A stretch of 64,000 bases of DNA from Semisulcospira habei. Its lineage: Eukaryota > Mollusca > Gastropoda > Semisulcospiridae. The stretch spans positions 156,071,621 through 156,135,620 of the forward strand of contig BTPG01000003.1 of NCBI GenBank assembly GCA_036245525.1. The letters run 5' to 3'. The notes below the pieces were generated by a model, which saw nothing but the letters and a program-made list of their open reading frames with translations, was not told the origin of the DNA and ran no database searches. This document shows positions 33,609 through 43,893 of the stretch, in pieces. Each line of letters begins with the position of its first letter. Within the stretch, counting starts at the first letter, position 1. Made by a program: the position numbers and the translations under genes.

Positions 33609-33806
33609 CCCAGGCACCACAGCAAAACTACAACAGAATCCTCAGCAGTCAATGATTAATCAGTGGGGTAATGGAGTTGGAAAAGGTGTGTTTTTAGCGC
33701 AGATTTAAAACCTATCACGCTCGATCTGTTTTCCAGAAGTGTAATACAGTCTTCAGGGGGCAACTTCAAAATTTGCGAATTTCGGTCCTGGGGCAAAATG
33801 TGTTAA
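33209..33806. mobile_element. Family C element split by a LINE fragment
   Basis: The left part ends CCCTTGATCTAT and the right part resumes CTATCACGCTCGATCTG, so the element reads through when the insert is removed. Ends AACTCATTCAACTCCGA and GGGGCAAAATGTGTTAA. Confidence 0.85.
33332..33711 (-). mobile_element. LINE 3' fragment inside a family C element
   Basis: The minus strand reads GFKSALKTHLFQLHY (the extreme C-terminus of a LINE RT), a long (TG)n, then AAGGCGCCTAGAGCTC and TTAGGCGCC, which can form a stem, and an ATT-repeat tail at 33332-33355. CTAT is present at both junctions. The tail matches the LINE at 34272-34855. Confidence 0.82.
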
Positions 33807-34003
33807 ACTTTAAATTATGTTAAAATGTCAGTAAACCTGATTAGACGCACGCCGCAAAGAAACCGTTTGTTATATAGTGTAACCCCTTCGCTGCTAGAGA
33901 TCACAAACTGCGCGTCTCATGACACGGTGCACACTGACCGACATTCGCATGAAGAACACAGATATAAAATATGACAACATTAGAGATAAAGAATATAGGA
34001 CTA
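33807..34003. other. No gene seen; family A flank
   Basis: The second half carries the long flank of the next family A element (AACCCCTTCGCTGCTAGAGA, TGACCGACATTCGC). Confidence 0.55.
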
Positions 34004-34063
34004 GCAAGAAACATAAATCCTCATAAGCCCCCGCAGTTGCTCATGAGGGTCTATGTCTCTTGC
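34004..34063 (+). mobile_element. Family A palindrome with deletion
   Basis: The left arm GCAAGAAACATAAATCCTC is complete. The right arm lacks the GCGGGGG segment. The flanks belong to the TGACCGACATTCGC subtype also seen at 49320-49550. Confidence 0.82.
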
Positions 34064-34271
34064 AGCTGAGTAGCGTTCGCTATGCCCAGACAGTTAAAGT
34101 GTTAAAGTGTTCGAGAACCAGTTGCTGGACACAACACTCAAAAAATGTCTGTTATTTTATTTCACATCAGACATAAAAGTAAATGCAAGTAAAAATGCAT
34201 TGAAAAAAAAATCGAGCTGAAAGTATTAAGCCTTCAGAATACGCATTGCATGTAGAGAAGAGAGCTTTCGT

Positions 34272-34499
34272 GTGATCAAATCCTCTGCTGCCGACTCTCG
34301 AGTCCTACGTATCCTTCTTGTCAAAACAAAGTCGTTCGGTGGGAGGTCAGTCAGGTACCAGAGACCATTTGTTTGGAATGGCCTCCCACGCGAACTGAGA
34401 TACGTGGGGCGAAGCGTTCAGGCGAGCCCTAAAGACCCATTTTCCCCGTCTGCTACAATTGGTCTTTGTCACAGACCTCCCAAAATGATGAAGTCATTT

Positions 34500-34550
<51 letters not shown>

Positions 34551-34552
34551 TG

Positions 34553-34592
<40 letters not shown>

Positions 34593-34855
34593 AGCGTGCG
34601 TCAGTGTGTGTATGTGTCTAGAAGCGCAACACCTACCTTGAACGAATGATATGCATTTTTGAAGGCTGATTGTGTACGAATTGTTTAAAAAGTATCTTTA
34701 TTTTCAATTTTAAAAAAAACTTTTTGTAAATTGGGTTTTTGTAATTAGTTATTTTTTTACAATTAGCTTTTTGTTAAGGCGCCTAGAGCTCTAATTTCTG
34801 AGCTTAGGCGCTATACAAGAATTCATGATGATGATGATGATGATGATGATGATTA
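34272..34855 (+). mobile_element. LINE 3' part with RT C-terminus, frameshifted
   Basis: The frame starts inside the RT with RILLVKTKSFGGRS and PFVWNGLPRELRY, then slips. A (TAG)n and (TGCG)n block (34499-34598) lies in the 3' UTR. The end carries GGCGCCTAGAGCTC, a TTAGGCGC stem and a GAT-repeat tail (34826-34854). Confidence 0.78.
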
Positions 34856-35121
34856 TAGAGTAAAATGTCATTGTACGAACAGTAGAGAGTCTGGTTCTTC
34901 CGCTCACAACAGAGTTTTATCAACAATACAGAATATAGAGTGCATTTGGGAAAATAAAATATTCACTGCATGTGCCTGACGACAAACAAGGAGAGCAATA
35001 GGCGCTTGACGATGAATGGCCATGCCACCGAACAATGAAATTCTTTCTTTTCTTTTTTTTCCCCCAGCTCGATGTATGGCCGGCGGTTTTCAAACTGTTG
35101 GAAACGGCCATACTTCGGGTC

Positions 35122-35190
35122 AACACTGGTTGCCTCAATCGATTTGCTACCGCTGATAAGCGGTAGCAAATCGAGGGAGACAACCAGTAT
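35122..35190. repeat. Family J palindrome
   Basis: AACACTGGTTGCCTCAATCG is mirrored around CTACCGCTGATAAGCGGTAG. A second inverted repeat (TATGGCCG...CGGCCATA) lies just upstream at 35073-35112. Confidence 0.85.
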
Positions 35191-35246
35191 GAAACCGAGT
35201 GCTGAACTTTTAAGAGTTTCAGGGTGCGAGGTATGACTGACCGTTT

Positions 35247-35342
35247 TTAACCCTTTCCTGTCGATAGCGGTTTTGGTCGCGATGATTCCTGCGGAATCAT
35301 CGCGACCAACACCGCTACCGACAGCCAAAGCCTGAGGGTTAA
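35247..35342. mobile_element. Family E palindromic TTAA element
   Basis: TTAACCCTTTCCTGTCGATA to GCCTGAGGGTTAA. The paired form GTTTTGGTCGCG/CGCGACCAA replaces TTTTTGTCGCG. Confidence 0.9.
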
Positions 35343-35344
35343 CT

Positions 35345-37334
35345 AATTTATCGTCAGGCGTCTGTGGACTTAAACCTCTTTGTACAAGCGCAGGAACAGC
35401 GACGAGTCTGATGTGCACATAGCTTTCATTCACAAAAGCAGCTCCCTGAGTTTTCATCAAGAGTGGCACTGTGTTGAAATCGGAAACGCATTCATTGCCG
35501 CGCTACTTGAAAGCGCTCTCGCTTGTTCAGCAGACAGCGAAATGCGGTAACTTGAAAACATGAATGGTGCGCTCAACGGGTTGAATTCGGTGGATTTTAT
35601 TTTCTTTCTCAGCCGGAAAGTGTTGTGGTAAAAGTGTTTTCCCCTTCGTTTTCGAAATAACTTCTGATGCATATATAGGCAGAAAAAGTGAAGTCTAGGG
35701 AAGAGTGATGTTTCTTGGGATGCTGTCCTTGAAACACAATACACGATGATGGGGCGGGTTTTTTTTCTCCCCTCCAGTCCCCCCCCCCCCCCCCACACAC
35801 CGTTCCTCCCTTCTTCTGCCTTAAAAATATTTTCCCCAGGATCAAGCATCTCAACACAGTCAGAAAACTGTCTGCAACAGATACTGCTGACAGTATTATG
35901 TATGGGTCCTTTGTGTACTAACTTAGAGCTTTATGATGTAAATACAGGGCCAAATTTCAAAATTCATCGTTTGGTGGGTGTGTTGTTTTTGTACCCGAGA
36001 GCGCAGATTATCGTCTGCATCGGCCTCGTTTTGAATTTGTGCATATTTACTAGCATACGTCACAAGGCAGAACCCGGTCAATACTGCAGACGAGGTCATC
36101 GGTGTGGGTACACACGTGTCAGTGTACACATGTACTGATGTTCTCCGGCATCCCTTTGACACAATTTCCCACGAAAATGTAAAATAAACCTTCCATACTC
36201 GATATTCTGTCAAAATCAATGCGGGTTCCGCTTGACCTGCTACCCTGAGTAACGATCGTGCTGGGGGCGTGGCTTGTTCGACTCGGTCTTCGCGCCAAGC
36301 GACTGAGCCAGCGTCACCTAGTTTGACCTTTGATCTTTTATCCCTCGGAAACACGAAACAGAACAGTGGTATTTATACCCACTTTCTGCACTGCAATTTC
36401 ACATCTCACACATCGAAGTCTACGTAACTGAAAGCATCTCTGGAAACGACAAATGCACCATCGCAGCAGAAACACTACCTCTGTGAATCGAGTGAATGAG
36501 AGCCCGCACAGACAAAAACGTGTCATGACCAGCGATGTCAGTGCCGCAATTTTGACACACCGTAGTTTTCAGATCCTTGCAGCATAAAATCTGATGAACT
36601 AACTCGTAACTTTATAATAAAACAGGTTTAAAATCTTGCGAAATCAGTAAGAGATAAATTCTACTGAAGATCATGAATTCTGAAAATCACTAGCGCTCGC
36701 GGAACTATAGGAAGATCGTCAAAGACCGTAGCCGGATTACTTACTGATTCACATAGCAAGAACTTGAGGAAGCGACAAATTCCGGATGGGCGGTCAAGCC
36801 AAGCTCTATATTCCCTTGTCCGATGTCAATTCTACTTAGGGGTATCTTGTCTCTCTTTCTCTTTCTTCTCTTCAATTCCGAGTCCGTCGTTGTCGGCCGG
36901 CGCTAGTCGACTGATACTTTATTTTTTTTCTTCGCTGGTTCATCCACCATCTTGTCTCTGATTGGTTATAATTATGCAGATGACCTAAGGTTATGTCGTA
37001 TAGAATAGTTATGACGTCAGCTACCATCGCCTAGCAGAAGCAATCTTTTAATGCGTTCAGTCACACTGAACGGACGAAAGAAAGCATTTGGTGGGACAAT
37101 AGGGTGGTCACTGTCTAAGTGGGTGTGTATACTGAATCCCAGTAAAAGCATTTTGCGAACTGAAACATTAAAAAAGGTCAGGAGTGCCCCTTTAACTACA
37201 CTGTATAATTAGTCTGGGCGAATCTTATGCGTGTCGCCTTCGCTCCAGATAGGCCTGTTTAGCTTCGGTACCATGTTACAATGCTAAAACCCAGCATTAG
37301 TCCACTGTAGGCACAGGTATATGGCGATCATTTC
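35345..37334. other. About 2 kb without repeats or recognised gene
   Basis: The longest stretch free of hairpin elements. It has a C-tract at 35777-35794 and several frames of 60 to 143 codons on both strands, none with a domain I recognise. It is the most plausible place for unrecognised host exons or regulatory sequence. Confidence 0.45.
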
Positions 37335-37530
37335 TTAACCCTTTTCATCCTGAGGCTGTTTATTTTTTAATCTGCCGATTGACATATGAAGGCTAGATTA
37401 CAGATTAGGAGACAGATCAATCATTTTAGTTCAAGGACTGTTACCAGAATGCCAGCTCTCAGTGCTGCAAGTTCAACAGCCTGGTCTTGCAAGGCGTCTG
37501 ATCCGTGGATAGCTATGTCATGGTTTCTGT
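37335..37530. mobile_element. Family I' element, decayed
   Basis: TTAACCCTTTTCATCCTGAG, then CAGATCAATCATTTTAGTTC and AAGGACTGTTACCAGAATGC. The second arm is missing or unrecognisable. Confidence 0.55.
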
Positions 37531-37900
37531 ATCAGTGATGCAGATCGGTGGTCACTGAGGTCTGAACAGGGTATGTTTTTCAACTTTTAAGGTCGTCTCC
37601 ACGATCTCTCGAGCGTACTGGCTAAACCGTTGGGTTTCAAGAAAACTAAGCGGTTTGAAAATAAATGAGGCCCAAGTTTGGTGATCACTTTTTGTTTTTA
37701 GTTTTGAACTGAAATGTGTCTTAATGAAAGTTAATTGGGAAAACACACCACAAACGAACTGTACACGCGAACTCGTCCCTTTCAGCTGACTTGTCCGGTA
37801 CAGCACGTATAGTATAACACTTTTCCAATTCTGCTCACTTCAGTGCATTTGAACGCAGAAACCGGATGACACCCTTACTCCACGGATGTTAAAAACGCCG

Positions 37901-37967
37901 AATAAGAGACACAGAATTTCAAGAGCCCCTGCAGCTGCAGGGGTACTTGAGACTCTATGTCTCTTGC
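37901..37967. mobile_element. Family A palindrome, divergent
   Basis: AATAAGAGACACAGAATTTC against GAGACTCTATGTCTCTTG. The centre GCCCCTGCAGCTGCAGGGG pairs well. Confidence 0.78.
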
Positions 37968-38111
37968 TGACGGAATGGGCTGCCAGGGTGACGGCAGAAT
38001 GAGTGAAAACAAAGGGTGCCTTGGAGAGCTTGTCAATAGTTCAGTATGGTCGGTTTTGTGAAAAGTCAGTTTAAGCATATGTCAGTGGCTGGGTAGGGAA
38101 CATGTCGATCA

Positions 38112-38118
<7 letters not shown>

Positions 38119-38178
<60 letters not shown>
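38119..38178. repeat. (TG)n and (TGCG)n microsatellite
   Basis: TG units followed by about seven TGCG units. Confidence 0.95.
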
Positions 38179-38310
38179 TTGTGTGTGCGACGCGCGGACG
38201 GCGTGATCAATCTCTTAAGTTTAAGCTGTCGTTCTCAGTTGCCAACGCCATAGTTACAAAATCTTTCTTTCTTGCTGTCCGGCGTTGACTGACTTTGATT
38301 TTGGTACACT

Positions 38311-38391
38311 TTAACTCATTCGAGACGTGCCGCATGCGGATACGCGGCATAAAGCCGCATATCCGTATGCGGCACGTCTCGAATGTGTTAA
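38311..38391. mobile_element. Family F palindromic TTAA element
   Basis: TTAACTCATTCGAGACGTGC to CGTCTCGAATGTGTTAA, with inner GCATGCGGATACGCGGC and its near mirror. Confidence 0.92.
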
Positions 38392-38486
38392 AGACACTGA
38401 GCCTAGAGATTGATATTCGCAAACATTTTTAGGGTTTATCCTTGAGGAAAACTGATTACATGCGTATCAGATCAGCAGACGACCAT

Positions 38487-38719
38487 TAACCCATTCAGCC
38501 CTGACGCACCGACAGAAGGAGATTGGTCGACCATGATAATTCATGGGTAGTGCCAGATTAGCTTGGCGCCGACATCAAACACATCACCGACAGGCGCCAA
38601 GCTAATCTGGCACTACCCTTGAATTATCATGGTCGATCCATCTTCTGCAACTGGTGCATAGTCATTAGATGACGCCTCAAAAAATGTGGAAAATACCGCC
38701 GTCGGTCTAAATGTGTTAA
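38487..38719. mobile_element. Family B palindromic TTAA element
   Basis: TTAACCCATTCAGCCCTGAC to GGTCTAAATGTGTTAA. The loop is enlarged by a CATCAAACACATCACCGACA insertion between the arms. Confidence 0.9.
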
Positions 38720-39060
38720 TCGACCATTTAAAGTCCACGGGTGGAGGCAACGTAACTTGGCGCCTGGCTCCAATCTATTCTGGCACTACCCTTGAACTAA
38801 TGAAATGCGACTTTAGTGTTTCCGATAATTTAAAAAAAAATGTCGCGTTACATTTGCTCGTCAGTATATTATGGTCGATCCAGGTTATATCGTGTAGCGT
38901 TAGTCAGTTTTCTGGGCTTAATGAGTTCATCGTCTATTATTTTACATCCAACACACCACAGGACGAGGCGTACACTATAATAGTCTAACACTACCCTTGA
39001 ACTATCATGGTCGATTCCTATCCTGTCGTCACAGTAGTGTGTCAGGGCGGATTGAGTTAA
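38720..39060. mobile_element. Decayed shared-core elements ending in TTAA
   Basis: Pieces of the core (ACTTGGCGCCTGGC, GGCACTACCCTTGAACT twice) and a family C end (GTGTCAGGGCGGATTGAGTTAA) are separated by unrelated sequence. The final TTAA starts the next family A element. Confidence 0.55.
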
Positions 39061-39142
39061 CTCCTTTACTGCCAGTTGCCGCACATCGTGTTTTTGAGGT
39101 ACGCCGTTCTAAGGAACATTGATCATATTAAACTGGTTGTCA

Positions 39143-39209
39143 GCAAGAGGCTTAGATCTTCATGAGCCCCCGCAACCTGCGGGGGCTCATGAAGATCTAG
39201 GCCTCTTGC
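39143..39209 (+). mobile_element. Family A palindromic element
   Basis: Full element about 39057-39252. The arms carry GATCTTC and the paired GAAGATC. One mismatch at GGCTTAG. Confidence 0.92.
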
Positions 39210-39252
39210 CGTTGGGTGGTGTTGGATTTTTCTCGGCAGAGAATGAATTAAA

Positions 39253-39633
39253 TCATCTATTCTTTATACATCAAACACGTCACTGAAAGAACTTCAAACG
39301 AACTGCGGCGTTAGGACTGGAAACTGAAGCACTCCCCTCTCTTACCTTGTCCGGACTCTCCTACTCATAGCCTGTAAGACGCTTTTTGATTGGTCACGTC
39401 TGCTTGCGCTTGCGCGACCACTCTGCTTGCTTGCCTGTGCAGTCAGTCAGTCCCCGGACGAACCTATTCCGTAAATCATGAAAGGCACAAACGTACAGTA
39501 TTCTATACAGGCGAGGATGCCGCGGAAACCGTTGTGTAAGGCTACAATCAGCGGAAATGATACATCTATGTTTTTCGAAACTTGAGGAGGAGAAAACTCG
39601 ATGACCGAGTCTTCGAGCAAATAAGATTCATCG
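39253..39633. other. No recognised gene
   Basis: A 65-codon minus-strand frame (39447-39644) is free of repeat bias, but its ATG comes from the adjoining family A arm and no domain is recognised. Confidence 0.4.
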
Positions 39634-39701
39634 ACAAGAGGCATAGATCCTCATGAGCCCCCGCAAAATTGCGGGGGCTCATGAGGTTCTATGCCTCAAG
39701 C
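39634..39701. mobile_element. Family A palindrome
   Basis: ACAAGAGGCATAGATCCTCA against CATGAGGTTCTATGCCTC. Flanking family sequence is not evident, so this may be an isolated palindrome. Confidence 0.85.
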
Positions 39702-40258
39702 TAATAGCTGTGCTAATGTATGTTTCTTACACAGAGGAGGTCATCAGAATTTCGGCGTATTACTGTTCACTCCCCGCACGCGACCCAAACTGAACAGGTG
39801 AAGAGAAAAGACTGGCCCGCGTAGGAATTTGTGCCCACGTGAATTCGACTGAGCAGACGACCACTAGGGAGAAGCGGAGAAGTGAAAGAAAAGAAAAGGG
39901 AACTGAAATGAGGATAGATAGGAGTACGCTCCGTGTGTAGATAAACCTATACCCTACAGTTGTTGGCAGTTTCTTACAAGTTCTGGAGTAACTTTTCCAG
40001 TCACAAACGAGAAAAACAATTCAGTTTTTTAGGTCAGTGGTGCGAGTGAAGGTTCCTATGACTTGTGCTTCTTTGGACTTGCGTGCCTGACTATAGACTG
40101 GCTATGGAGTTACTTGAAGAGTGTGGATATTCTGTTTGTTTTGTCGGCAAAGTTTGACATTTTCGGGACTGACGTCACAAAGCAAAGAAAAGTAAGTGCA
40201 TACCTCGACATGTGCCTGTCGAATTTCAGTGCGTCCGTCTGTCTCTCACGCTTTAGCA
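39702..40258. other. No gene seen
   Basis: About 550 bp. Frames of 68 to 112 codons run into the next hairpin element and are not credible. Confidence 0.45.
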
Positions 40259-40352
40259 TTAACCCTTTGCGTGTCGGTAGCGGTTTTTGTCGCGATCGGA
40301 TTACTGTAGGAATCATCGCGACTAAAACCTCTACCTACACGCAAACGGTTAA
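40259..40352. mobile_element. Family E palindromic TTAA element
   Basis: TTAACCCTTTGCGTGTCGGT to GCAAACGGTTAA. The right arm is partly decayed. Confidence 0.88.
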
Positions 40353-40634
40353 CCGTCGCACTTTTGGAATTCGTTCAACTCATTTACTGGAGTTAGACTG
40401 AGGTGGATCAGCCATGATAGTTCAAGGTTAGTTGTAGATTAGCTTGATGGTTGGAAGTGATGGTCATCCATCTGCCCCATTTAGTTCGTCTTTTGTCGAG
40501 AAAGTTTGAAAGTTTGGAATATTTGGGAAAATCCGTCCTCTAGGATTTAAAGTATTCCACCATATAAACAACATCATGCATCGTTCTGAACCTAGTTGTT
40601 TATGAAAAACAATCGCACGCTTTGCGTCACGGAT

Positions 40635-40637
<3 letters not shown>
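40353..40637. other. No gene seen
   Basis: A fragment GATCAGCCATGATAGTTCAAGG near 40403 resembles one arm of a shared-core hairpin. Otherwise featureless. Confidence 0.45.
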
Positions 40638-40730
<93 letters not shown>

Positions 40731-40731
40731 T
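40638..40731. repeat. (GA)n microsatellite
   Basis: About 45 GA units directly followed by a LINE-like tail. A second (GA)n lies at 40962-41036. Confidence 0.96.
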
Positions 40732-40830
40732 GATGATGATGAAACGTTTTATTTACATGATAAAGTTTTAGGCGAAACGTGGCCTCTCTCAGTTACAAAC
40801 TGTCTTGTTACAAAATGAACATTAACAGCG
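40732..40830 (-). mobile_element. Probable LINE 3' tail
   Basis: The minus strand ends ATAAAACGTTTCATCATCATATC. The short AT-rich end plus tandem ATC tail next to (GA)n repeats the arrangement seen at 1653-1916. No RT piece. Confidence 0.45.
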
Positions 40831-40957
40831 AAGAGCAAAAGAAACACAATAAATCGAAACACTGATGGAGAAATAAACTGTGGAAAATAAAAACACTAAA
40901 TAAAATCAATGCAAATAATGCGCACACATCATATCAATAACAGTGGATAATTTATTT

Positions 40958-41036
<79 letters not shown>

Positions 41037-41039
<3 letters not shown>

Positions 41040-41268
41040 GGTACAAATGCGCATTTATATCCGATTCTCAATTTAAAAAATAAGCAGATAAAATGTGCTT
41101 AGTATGGGTGAGTATTGTTCCCAGTGAAAATAGTGAATAGTTTCTATTCAGTCAGTTTTATTTCTTCCATCGCTCAGCTCATCTTTTCAGTCTAGATCAC
41201 TATGAAGCCAAAATATTAATATGAGATACGTAAATGTAGTGCATATTTACAGAAGTGTATAGACTGAG
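41037..41268. other. No gene seen
   Basis: AT-rich spacer between a (GA)n tract and the family L element. Confidence 0.4.
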
Positions 41269-41399
41269 TTAACCCCTTTGACTGCTGCTGACGTTACCGT
41301 CCGGCGGGAAAAGACGCGGAGTTACGTAGTGAGGTCATGACGTAGTTATACACGTCTTTTCCGCAGAACGGTATCGTCAGTAGCAGTCAAAGGGGTTAA
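41269..41399. mobile_element. Family L palindromic TTAA element
   Basis: 131 bp. TTAACCCCTTTGACTGCTGC and mirror, with inner arms GGGAAAAGACG and CGTCTTTTCC. Only copy in the window. TTAA followed by CCCCTTTG fits a piggyBac-like end. Confidence 0.9.
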
Positions 41400-41830
41400 A
41401 CGAAAGGCAATGAAAGCCAGCACGCAATTACATAACCAGATATCTGCCACAAAAGCTGCTCGTCGAAGCGATGTGCGCGTATTCATAGCCGTCAGTTAAA
41501 ACATCTCCTGTGAATGGTAGTGAATGAAATTTATTCCCTCCCACCTAATCTGGCTATTCACTGTCGCAGCGCCATGTTGCGACCTGACAGTGTTGGGGCG
41601 TATAAACTCAGCGCATATCACACGGGAACGGGGCTGGGTTGTTTGGTTTATTGCGATGTGACAGTCACAGGTCTTTTTTTAATATTTTTAATTGAAACCG
41701 TCGTTCCCTCTTATTTCACTGATGTAAACATGTGTTTCTGACTGACGTTCGGCCACTGTGCCTATTCACATACTGTACAAGTAAATGAGTGTGTGATGGT
41801 CCGTGATTTTGAAATGCCGGTGCAGCGCGA
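41400..41830. other. No gene seen
   Basis: Ordinary sequence. A 75-codon frame has no recognised domain. GATGGTCCGTGATTTTG near 41797 looks like a lone family D arm. Confidence 0.45.

Positions 41831-41908
<78 letters not shown>
41831..41908. repeat. (CA)n microsatellite
   Basis: About 38 CA units. Confidence 0.97.
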
Positions 41909-41909
<1 letters not shown>

Positions 41910-42065
41910 TCAAACACACATTCACACACTTTCTTCCGTTACGCATGTCTCTGATAACTGCACGTGACTTTATAGCGGGCAAGCCCTGAACGATCGCATT
42001 TCGCGACTAATTAGTGTATGAGCCACTGCCATCTACAAAGCTGTATCAACCACCCGTTCCCATCT

Positions 42066-42131
42066 GCAAGAGGAATAGATTCTCACGAGCCCCTGCGGTA
42101 GCAGTGGCTCGTGAAAATCTATTCCTCTTGC
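42066..42131. mobile_element. Family A palindromic element, strongly covarying
   Basis: The arms GCAAGAGGAATAGATTCTC and mirror carry at least three paired changes against the family form: GGAATAG/CTATTCC, ATTC/AAAT and ACGAG/CTCGT. Confidence 0.93.
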
Positions 42132-42417
42132 TGCCACATCAACTGAATTGAATCTGCTCTCGGTGTCACTTGGGCTGAATTCAGGTTAGAGTTCAGTCAA
42201 GTTCTTCTCCTTCTTATTCGTCTTCTTCTGCGTTTAGACGTTTACTGGTGAATATGTATTAATCCTTTCAAAAATGTGAAAGCACGAGAATACTACGATT
42301 ATTTCTTAACTGTTGTTAATAGGGATCGGCTGAATCATTTAATTAATGTCTCTGTTTTCCCTAAATGGTGAAAATCGCGGTAGTTTTTAACCCATTAGTG
42401 AAATGCCAGCTCAGTGG

Positions 42418-42455
42418 GTAACTGGATGCGCTAGTGGGAGGCACGTAATTTGTGC

Positions 42456-42491
<36 letters not shown>

Positions 42492-42625
42492 AGCTGCCAT
42501 ACATTTTCACTCTCAGGGCCAGCAATGTTAGTGGAATGAGCATGATAGCTCAGTGGTGATATTCAGTGAGCTTACAGGCAACTGATTTAATGTGCTAGTA
42601 GAAGGGCTGTAATTTGTGCGCAGGA
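42418..42625. repeat. Degenerate direct repeat around a poly-A
   Basis: AACTGGATGCGCTAGTGGGA...GTAATTTGTGCACAG (42420-42463) recurs as AACTGATTTAATGTGCTAGT...GTAATTTGTGCGCAG (42579-42624), about 160 bp apart. A 28-base poly-A follows the first unit. Each unit is preceded by a CTCAGTGG motif. Confidence 0.6.
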
Positions 42626-42670
42626 AAACATCACAATATGCCTTACATACAGTGAGCTCTTAGCACACTT

Positions 42671-42790
42671 GTAGGAGATGGATCGACCATGTCAGGTCAA
42701 GGGTAGTGTCCGGTGAGCTTGGCGCCTATTCAGGCACCAAGCCTCACCGGACACTACCATTGACCTGTCATGGTCTATCTATCTTCAACT
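42671..42790. repeat. Shared-core palindrome with many paired changes
   Basis: GTCAGGTCAAGGGTAGTGTC then CGGTGAG, mirrored by CTCACCGGACACTACC. Compared with family B (ATAATTCAAGGGTAGTGCCA), at least five arm positions changed, each with its partner. No TTAA ends found. Confidence 0.85.
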
Positions 42791-42909
42791 ACATTTATGC
42801 GTATAGCGGTTTGTCATTATAAAATGATCTTAGTGTTTCTGCAACTCGCAGAGATTGTATCCCATGTTCGTATGCGCGGGGATGAAACATTAAACAACGA
42901 AAAAAGCAT

Positions 42910-43290
42910 ATGTTTGTTTACACTGAAACAATAACACGTTCAGGCGGGGCTACCTTTCAGCGCTTGGCAGTCTATGATTCTATACATAAGTTGGACCTCA
43001 CGCAGGGGGCCAGTGATATACTGACGAGCAAAGGAAATGCAACATTTTTGAAATCATCGGAAACACAGATCCTCACACATTATGACCAGTTAACATCGGC
43101 GGCACAGCTGACCAGACAGCTGCGCTGGACAGCTGCTTCAACGTCAGTTTTATTGTATGTGATTGTTACAAGCGGTTTGCTGACTAAAAGTTCGGTTTTC
43201 GGTTACATCATACGTTCATCCTTTCGCTCAGAATTTCTTATAGTTTTGGCGAGATCATTTCTTCATACGAATATGGATTTTGACTGCTAA
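42910..43290 (+). CDS. Hypothetical open frame, 126 codons
   Basis: The longest open frame in the hairpin-rich middle that is not made of simple repeat or a known element. Its composition is mixed (contains TRQLRWTAASTSVLLYVIV, a possible hydrophobic segment). I recognise no domain, and there is no clear splice or promoter context. It may be chance. Confidence 0.15.
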   Translation: MFVYTETITRSGGATFQRLAVYDSIHKLDLTQGASDILTSKGNATFLKSSETQILTHYDQLTSAAQLTRQLRWTAASTSVLLYVIVTSGLLTKSSVFGYIIRSSFRSEFLIVLARSFLHTNMDFDC

Positions 43291-43461
43291 GCCTTGTTTG
43301 CATTATGTAACCGTTATTATTTGGATTATGTGACCTTTATCAGTTATTTTCATATTATCCGACTTCAAGAGTATCGAGCATTTATATGTGGACTTGGCAT
43401 AGGTCACGTCGTTTCCGTCTGTATTTTGATCCGGCGTCGTTCGTATTTCCTAGAGTTATTT

Positions 43462-43533
43462 TGTGTGCTGGTCTGTGCTTTTGGACCTTACGGCCCAGGG
43501 CCGTAAGGTCCAGAATCAAAGACCAGCACACAC
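43462..43533. repeat. Family D palindrome
   Basis: TGTGTGCTGGTCTGTGCTTT against the mirror ending CAGCACACA. It runs straight into a (CA)n block, so the microsatellite may have grown from the CACACA end. Confidence 0.9.
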
Positions 43534-43544
43534 ACACACACATA

Positions 43545-43631
<87 letters not shown>
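43534..43631. repeat. (CA)n microsatellite
   Basis: About 48 CA units continuing from the family D right arm. Confidence 0.97.
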
Positions 43632-43634
<3 letters not shown>

Positions 43635-43734
43635 GAAATGCACTGGAGATTCTGCGGGCACTACAATGGAGGCTTGTGTGGACTGGAAGCAGCCCCCTTT
43701 CCAGTCGAGAAAAAAAAGTGAACACGATCCAGGT

Positions 43735-43801
43735 GCAAGAGGCGTAGATCTTCATGAGCCCCCGCCTGTGGCGGAGGCTCATGAAGATCTATGCCTCTTG
43801 C
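43735..43801 (-). mobile_element. Family A element split by an RTE fragment
   Basis: The palindrome carries GATCTTC/GAAGATC as a paired change. The element runs from about 43695 to 44214 because a 292-bp RTE fragment interrupts its long flank. Confidence 0.9.
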
Positions 43802-43893
43802 TGACACCATTTTGCATCTACGTTCCTTTGGACGGTGAGCCGGTTCCCTTGCGTTGAATTAACGAAGATTTTAGAAGCTCAATCTGACCCCTA

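Noticed and set aside
42543..42625. tRNA-derived SINE starting TGATAGCTCAGTGG
   Set aside because: An A-box-like motif is present but no B box could be found at the right distance.
42910..43290. A confident host gene
   Set aside because: No domain, splice context or codon bias could be recognised; kept only as a low-confidence open frame.
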